This document shows, in pieces, positions 5,091-8,640 of a stretch of DNA of 8,640 bases. Source of the DNA: an uncultured Saprospiraceae bacterium. GTDB taxonomy: Bacteria > Bacteroidota > Bacteroidia > Chitinophagales > Saprospiraceae. Made by a program: the position numbers and the translations under genes. Location of the stretch: NCBI GenBank assembly GCA_937921525.1, contig CAKZUM010000277.1, positions 1 to 8,640 of the forward strand, given 5' to 3'. How positions within the stretch are numbered: position 1 is the first letter of the stretch; each line of letters opens with the position of its first letter. Under the pieces are notes generated by a model, which saw nothing but the letters and a program-made list of their open reading frames with translations, did not search any database and was not told the DNA's origin.

Positions 5091-6809
5091 ATGCAAATAA
5101 AAGAACAAGCAAAAGAATACGATGCGATTATCGTAGGCTCTGGCGCAGGCGGAGGGATGGCGACCAACATACTAGCCAATGCAGGATTGAAAGTAGCTTT
5201 AGTAGAGGCAGGGCCTTTCTTTGATCCAAAAGACCCAACAACGCAGACCCAAATGAAATGGCCTTGGGAATCACCTCGTAGAGGAGCTAGTACGAAAAGA
5301 GCATTCGGTGATTTTGATATGTCTTGGGGAGATTGGAAGGTGGATGGAGAACCTTATACCACAGCAGAAGATACGGAATTTCTCTGGTGGCGGGCCAGAA
5401 TGTTAGGTGGACGAACGAATCACTGGGGAAGAATTTCTTTGCGGTTTGGACCTAAAGATTTTAAACATAAAGATATTGATGGTCTTGGTGAAAACTGGCC
5501 CATTGGTTATGAAGATATTAAACCTTACTACGACAAACTAGATAAAATGGTAGGGGTATTTGGTTCTAAAGAGCGACTACCCAATGATCCAGATGGATTT
5601 TTCTTGCCACCTCCCAAGCCTAGATTACATGAATTGTATTATATCAAAGGGGCTAGAAAAGCGGGGGTTAGTGTGATTCCATCCCGTTTATCTATTCTGA
5701 CGAAGAAGTTGAATAATGATAGAGGGGTATGCTTTTATTGTAAGCAATGTAATCGCTCTTGTAAAGAATATGCTGATTTTTCTTCTGGTTCGTGTTTGAT
5801 CTTTCCTGCACAAAAAAATGGACAGGTAGATTTATACACCAACTCGATGGTGCGTACTGTTACTACAGATGATACAGGAAAGGCAACGGGTGTTTCTTAT
5901 ATTAATAAAGAAGATAGAAAGGAATATCAATTGAAGGGTAGAGTGGTCATGCTTGGTGCTTCTGCTTGTAGTTCGGCAAGAATTTTACTGAATTCTAAAA
6001 GCAAACAACACCCTAATGGATTGGGCAATAGCAGTGATATTGTTGGTCGCTATCTACATGATTCAACAGGTGCAGGCAGATCAGCTTTTGTGCCTCAGTT
6101 GATGAATCGAGATATGTCTTATAATGAAGATGGGGTAGGGGGGATGCACATTTATTCGCCATGGTGGTTAGATAATAAAAAACTAGATTTCCCAAGAGGC
6201 TATCATTTAGAAATATGGGGTGGTATGGGGATGCCTTCCTATGGCTTTGGATTTGATGTGACGGCATTCAACAAATTTATTGGCGGAACAGTCGGTGGCT
6301 ATGGCGATAAATTAAGAGAGGATGTGAAACGTTTCTACGGTGCAGTAATAGGTATTGCTGGTAGGGGAGAAGCCATCGCTCGTTATGAAAATCGCTGTGA
6401 ATTAGATCCTAATGTAGTCGATCAATTTGGGATTCCTGTGTTGCGATTTAATTATAAATGGTCGGACTATGAGCGATTACAAGCGAAACATATGCACGAT
6501 ACTTGTGAAGAAATTTTTGATGCAATGGGTGCTACGCCTTTAGGTGATAAACCTGGAAAAGATAGAGATTATGGTTTATTAGCTCCCGGTCAAATTATCC
6601 ATGAAGTAGGTACTACCCGTATGGGCGATGATCGAAAAACTTCTGTCACCAATGCGATGTGCCAACTCCACGATGCTAAAAATGTATTCGTAGTAGATGC
6701 AGGTCCATTCACGTCTCAAGCCGATAAAAATTGTACTTGGACGATTATGGCTTTATCTATGCGGACGTCAGAGTTTGTGGTAGAAGAGTTGAAAAAGCAG
6801 AATTTATAG
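5091..6809 (+). CDS. GMC-family FAD oxidoreductase, dehydrogenase large subunit type
   Basis: This is the catalytic subunit of a probable FAD-dependent sugar, glycoside or polyol dehydrogenase, 572 residues long. The FAD-binding dinucleotide motif is GSGAGGG at 16-22, with the ribose-binding VEAG at 38-41. LGGRTNHWG at 105-113 matches the flavin-contact loop. The C-terminal GMC domain has HEVGTTRMG at 504-512 and DAGPFTSQADKNCTWTIMAL at 536-555, giving His504 and Asn547 as the expected catalytic pair. Between them lies CFYCKQCNRSC at 214-224 (C-x2-C-x2-C-x3-C) with another Cys at 235. In related dehydrogenases such cysteines hold an Fe-S cluster that passes electrons on from FAD. There is no signal peptide, so export would depend on the Tat-type leader of the partner at 7088-7801. 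The ATG at 5091 was chosen because it begins just before the beta-strand of the FAD motif. An in-frame TTG at 5022 lies inside the MITE and is rejected. The substrate is not evident. Confidence 0.9.
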   Translation: MQIKEQAKEYDAIIVGSGAGGGMATNILANAGLKVALVEAGPFFDPKDPTTQTQMKWPWESPRRGASTKRAFGDFDMSWGDWKVDGEPYTTAEDTEFLWWRARMLGGRTNHWGRISLRFGPKDFKHKDIDGLGENWPIGYEDIKPYYDKLDKMVGVFGSKERLPNDPDGFFLPPPKPRLHELYYIKGARKAGVSVIPSRLSILTKKLNNDRGVCFYCKQCNRSCKEYADFSSGSCLIFPAQKNGQVDLYTNSMVRTVTTDDTGKATGVSYINKEDRKEYQLKGRVVMLGASACSSARILLNSKSKQHPNGLGNSSDIVGRYLHDSTGAGRSAFVPQLMNRDMSYNEDGVGGMHIYSPWWLDNKKLDFPRGYHLEIWGGMGMPSYGFGFDVTAFNKFIGGTVGGYGDKLREDVKRFYGAVIGIAGRGEAIARYENRCELDPNVVDQFGIPVLRFNYKWSDYERLQAKHMHDTCEEIFDAMGATPLGDKPGKDRDYGLLAPGQIIHEVGTTRMGDDRKTSVTNAMCQLHDAKNVFVVDAGPFTSQADKNCTWTIMALSMRTSEFVVEELKKQNL

Positions 6810-6818
6810 TTTTTCTTC

Positions 6819-7025
6819 GTAACTATTCAATACTGAATGAAGAACCCTCCCCGACCCTGTCTGCGCTCTTTTTGCCTCTAGGCAAAAGCAAGCGCTTATC
6901 TTAAAAAGGGAGGGGGACGTCTACGATTGAGAATTCGTTTTGGAAACGGAATATTTTCATTTCAACGTCTCCCCCTCTTTCTAAGAGGGGATTGGGGGGA
7001 GTTCTAGTTTGTGTTGAATAGCGAT
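6819..7025. mobile_element. Second, diverged copy of the MITE (copy 2, about 207 bp)
   Basis: This copy has the same orientation and order as copy 1. It runs GTAACTATTCAA at the left end, AGAACCCTCCCCG, an AGGGAGGG block, a central GTCTACGATTGA segment (GTCTGCGGTTGA in copy 1), then CTCCCCCTCTTTC, GGGGGGAGTTCT and TGAATAG near the right end. The right terminus is degraded (TGAATAGCGAT instead of TGAATAGTTAC). The 8 bp outside it, ATTTCTTT, match the 8 bp outside the left end, TTTTCTTC, at six positions, which fits a decayed target duplication. Compared with copy 1 it has gained about 41 bp near 6859-6899 and lost about a dozen bases near the centre. It starts 9 bp after the GMC stop codon and fills most of the gap to the small-subunit gene, so any shared transcript must pass its hairpins. 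Confidence 0.72.
6863..6895. repeat. Extra hairpin inserted inside MITE copy 2
   Basis: GCGCT (6863-6867) pairs with AGCGC (6891-6895), enclosing TTTTGCC (6870-6876) paired with GGCAAAA (6881-6887) around a TCTA loop. Copy 1 has nothing comparable at this position, so this is an insertion or local duplication specific to copy 2. Confidence 0.65.
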
Positions 7026-7087
7026 ATTTCTTTTATGAATTATCATAAATTATCTGACTTACGACATAGTTGTAAAAATCCAAAATC

Positions 7088-7801
7088 ATGAAAAGAAGAG
7101 AAAGTCTAAAAACCTTATTAATAGGCACCATCACAGGCGCCACATTAGGAACAGCCGTAAGCTGTAAAGAAGATGGAACAACTCCAATCATTTCAGAAGT
7201 AGGGAACAATCTATATGGTAGAACCCCAGCAGAACAAGAATGGGATAAAACCACAAAAGCTGCTACTTATTTAACCACTGATGAGTTAGAAGACATATCC
7301 ATTTTATGCGATATTATTCTCCCCGCTACAGCAGATGCAGGCGCAGCGACAGAAGCAGGCGTTCCTGATTTTATAGAATTTATAGTCAAAGATTTGCCGA
7401 GTCATCAACTACCAATTAGAGGTGGTTTGATGTGGCTAAATGGGGAGGCCAGTCGCCGATATAATAAAGCGTTTAAAGCGTGTTCTGATACCGAACAAAT
7501 TGCGATTATAGACGATATAGCTTACCCCGATCCAGATAATAAAAAGCCAGATATGGCGTATGGAATTACCTTCTTTGATCGAATGCGTAATCTAACGATG
7601 ACAGGCTACTATACTACTAGAATGGGCCTAGATGACTTGGGCTATAATGGCAACTATGCTAATACATGGGATGGGATTCCCGCAGAAGTGCTGGCTAAAC
7701 ATGAGGTGGATTATGATCCTGAATGGATTGCTAAATGTGTGGATCAGAGTAAACGATTAGTGATTGCAGAGTGGGATGAAGACGGGAATTTGTTGACTTA
7801 G
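7088..7801 (+). CDS. Gluconate 2-dehydrogenase subunit 3-type protein, Tat/lipoprotein leader
   Basis: This is the small partner subunit of a GMC dehydrogenase, 237 residues. In characterised relatives the subunit is needed for folding and carries the export signal for the cofactor-loaded catalytic subunit. The N-terminus is MKRRESLK, a twin-arginine pattern, followed by a hydrophobic stretch and TAVSC with Cys26 as a plausible lipidation site. This suggests a Tat-exported, membrane-anchored protein. Family hallmarks follow: ILPATADAGAATEAGVPDFI at 77-96, then FFDRMRNLTMTGYYTTRMG at 162-180 with LGYNGN just after. The acidic tail ends with EWDEDGNLLT. It lies 278 bp after the GMC gene on the same strand, and that gap is mostly MITE copy 2. 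I find no good promoter match in the 62 bp between the MITE and the start codon, so read-through from the GMC gene is the simplest expectation. No cytochrome c partner is present in the window. Confidence 0.85.
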   Translation: MKRRESLKTLLIGTITGATLGTAVSCKEDGTTPIISEVGNNLYGRTPAEQEWDKTTKAATYLTTDELEDISILCDIILPATADAGAATEAGVPDFIEFIVKDLPSHQLPIRGGLMWLNGEASRRYNKAFKACSDTEQIAIIDDIAYPDPDNKKPDMAYGITFFDRMRNLTMTGYYTTRMGLDDLGYNGNYANTWDGIPAEVLAKHEVDYDPEWIAKCVDQSKRLVIAEWDEDGNLLT

Positions 7802-7811
7802 ACGGAAAATC

Positions 7812-7909
7812 AAAAATCATATATCAGAAATCATACATCATATATCCATCACGCTTTGAGCTAGATGGATATATGATTTATGATGTATGAATTAAAATTT
7901 ATGATTTTT
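7812..7909. repeat. Nested inverted repeat between convergent genes
   Basis: Three stems are nested here. AAAAATCAT (7812-7820) pairs with ATGATTTTT (7901-7909), TCATACATCA (7831-7840) with TGATGTATGA (7881-7890), and CATATATCCATC (7839-7850) with GATGGATATATG (7864-7875). The middle and inner left arms share two bases, so those two stems partly compete. The ATCATA-rich words look like slipped short repeats. Confidence 0.6.
7839..7875. terminator. Candidate bidirectional terminator hairpin
   Basis: A perfect 12-bp stem with a 13-nt loop sits between the stop codon of the small dehydrogenase subunit (+) and that of the M20 peptidase (-). It is AT-rich and lacks a pure T-run immediately after the stem, so it is a modest candidate. 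Its position between convergent genes is the main argument. Confidence 0.4.
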
Positions 7910-7937
7910 CTGCACGCTCAAAAAAAACTCTCAGCCT

Positions 7938-8640
7938 CTATAACTCCTCACTCAATAACCCATAAATAGTCTTCACTCCATCAAAGTAATTTCCCAACCG
8001 CAAATTCTCATTAGGGCTATGTTGATTATTATCACTATTGACCAACGGAACAACTACCGCTGGAACACTCAACGTATTAATAAATGGAGAAGTAGGTAAA
8101 GTGCCACCCATCGTCCGAAGCCGCACAGGATCCGTCCCAAAAGTCGTTTTAATCGTTTTAAAAACCCACTTTCCTAAATCAGAATCAAAGTCCGTACGGA
8201 AAGCTTTCGTCACGCCTCTAGAACTAATTTGACAAATCCTTGTGTGTTGGAATCGTTCTCTCGAGGTAGGCTTTTTATCGGTAATAAAATACCCTTGATC
8301 TTTGATATGTTGTGTGACTAATTGCTTTAATCGCTCACCATCAGATTCCACAACGAGACGTAAATCTAATTCTGCCGTTGCAGTAGCAGGTACAATCGTT
8401 CTGGCCTCTTTCCCAACCCAAGCAGAGGACATACCTCTAATATTTAGCGATGGATATTGAATACTTTCTTGATAGCTATTGCCGACCAAATCCATCTCCC
8501 CAATGCCTAGTTTTGCTTGCAACTCTTTTTCCTTATCAGGGACACTTGCTAGAATTTCTTTCGTCTTTTCATTCAACTCAATACCATCATAATAACCTGG
8601 GATCGTTACCCTACCTCGATCATCTTTCATGCTAGAGAGT
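7938..8640 (-). CDS. M20-family metallopeptidase, C-terminal part (cut by window edge)
   Basis: This is the C-terminal 233 or so residues of a zinc-type dipeptidase or aminoacylase-like hydrolase. The frame stays open to base 8640, and the internal Met at 8630 is not the real start: the sequence reads LSSMKDDRGRVTIPGYYDGI, which is mid-protein in this family. Visible parts are the RGRVTIPGYYDG linker, the dimerisation (lid) domain with SLNIRGMSSAWVGKEARTIV and the PATATAELDLRLV strand region, and the end of the catalytic domain. The latter has GGTLPTSPFINTLSVPAVVV and NQHSPNENLRLGNYFDG, whose His is the expected last metal ligand. The N-terminal metal-binding residues are beyond the window, so activity cannot be judged. 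It converges on the small dehydrogenase subunit gene, and nothing suggests the two are functionally linked. Confidence 0.9.
   Translation of the reverse strand, partial: LSSMKDDRGRVTIPGYYDGIELNEKTKEILASVPDKEKELQAKLGIGEMDLVGNSYQESIQYPSLNIRGMSSAWVGKEARTIVPATATAELDLRLVVESDGERLKQLVTQHIKDQGYFITDKKPTSRERFQHTRICQISSRGVTKAFRTDFDSDLGKWVFKTIKTTFGTDPVRLRTMGGTLPTSPFINTLSVPAVVVPLVNSDNNQHSPNENLRLGNYFDGVKTIYGLLSEEL

Noticed and set aside
6013..6267. Open frame on the minus strand opposite the GMC gene
   Set aside because: It is a shadow of the GMC coding sequence with no recognisable features.

Overview
The window looks like chromosomal DNA of an AT-rich member of the Bacteroidota. This is inferred from gene content: a TolC-type protein behind an RND-like C-terminus, a pyrR-pyrB pair, a GMC oxidoreductase paired with a lipoprotein-type gluconate dehydrogenase subunit 3, and a PnuC with a two-TM partner. 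It also fits the A-rich start regions that lack clear Shine-Dalgarno sequences. A Saprospiria or Cytophagia-like lineage is a guess from the repeat style only.

Layout. Bases 1-135 (+) hold the C-terminal end of a gene resembling an RND efflux pump permease. It is followed by a hairpin and a TolC-family outer membrane protein (240-1559, +). Facing it is a minus-strand pyrimidine operon, pyrR (2870-3421) then pyrB (1931-2860), with 9 bp between them. Next comes a second minus-strand pair, pnuC (4144-4716) and a small two-TM hypothetical protein (3668-4138), with 5 bp between them. Divergent from pnuC is a GMC oxidoreductase (5091-6809, +) and then its likely small subunit with a Tat/lipoprotein leader (7088-7801, +). 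The window ends in the C-terminal part of an M20-family metallopeptidase (7938-8640, -, cut by the window edge). All protein genes belong to recognisable families except the 156-residue hypothetical, and none looks broken.

The unusual content is intergenic. Every gap longer than about 60 bp carries a palindromic element. The best case is a 184-bp non-coding element (4874-5057) with GTAACTAT-type terminal inverted repeats and a perfect 8-bp direct repeat, GAATTATT, on both sides. That is the footprint of a transposed miniature inverted-repeat element (MITE). A second, older-looking and longer copy (6819-7025) lies in the same orientation directly after the GMC stop codon, so the oxidoreductase gene is bracketed by two copies and separated from its small subunit by one of them. 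A different element (1725-1888) sits between tolC and pyrB. It has 14-bp perfect outer repeats, 27-bp perfect inner repeats and a small hairpin inside each inner arm, and part of it recurs at 3600-3652.

Functionally, the GMC protein and its partner probably form a periplasmic or membrane-attached sugar or glycoside dehydrogenase exported as one folded complex. The pyr genes act in UMP synthesis, pnuC imports an NAD-precursor-type vitamin, and the RND/TolC end exports compounds across the envelope. I see no phage, CRISPR, tRNA or rRNA, and no clear undescribed protein system.
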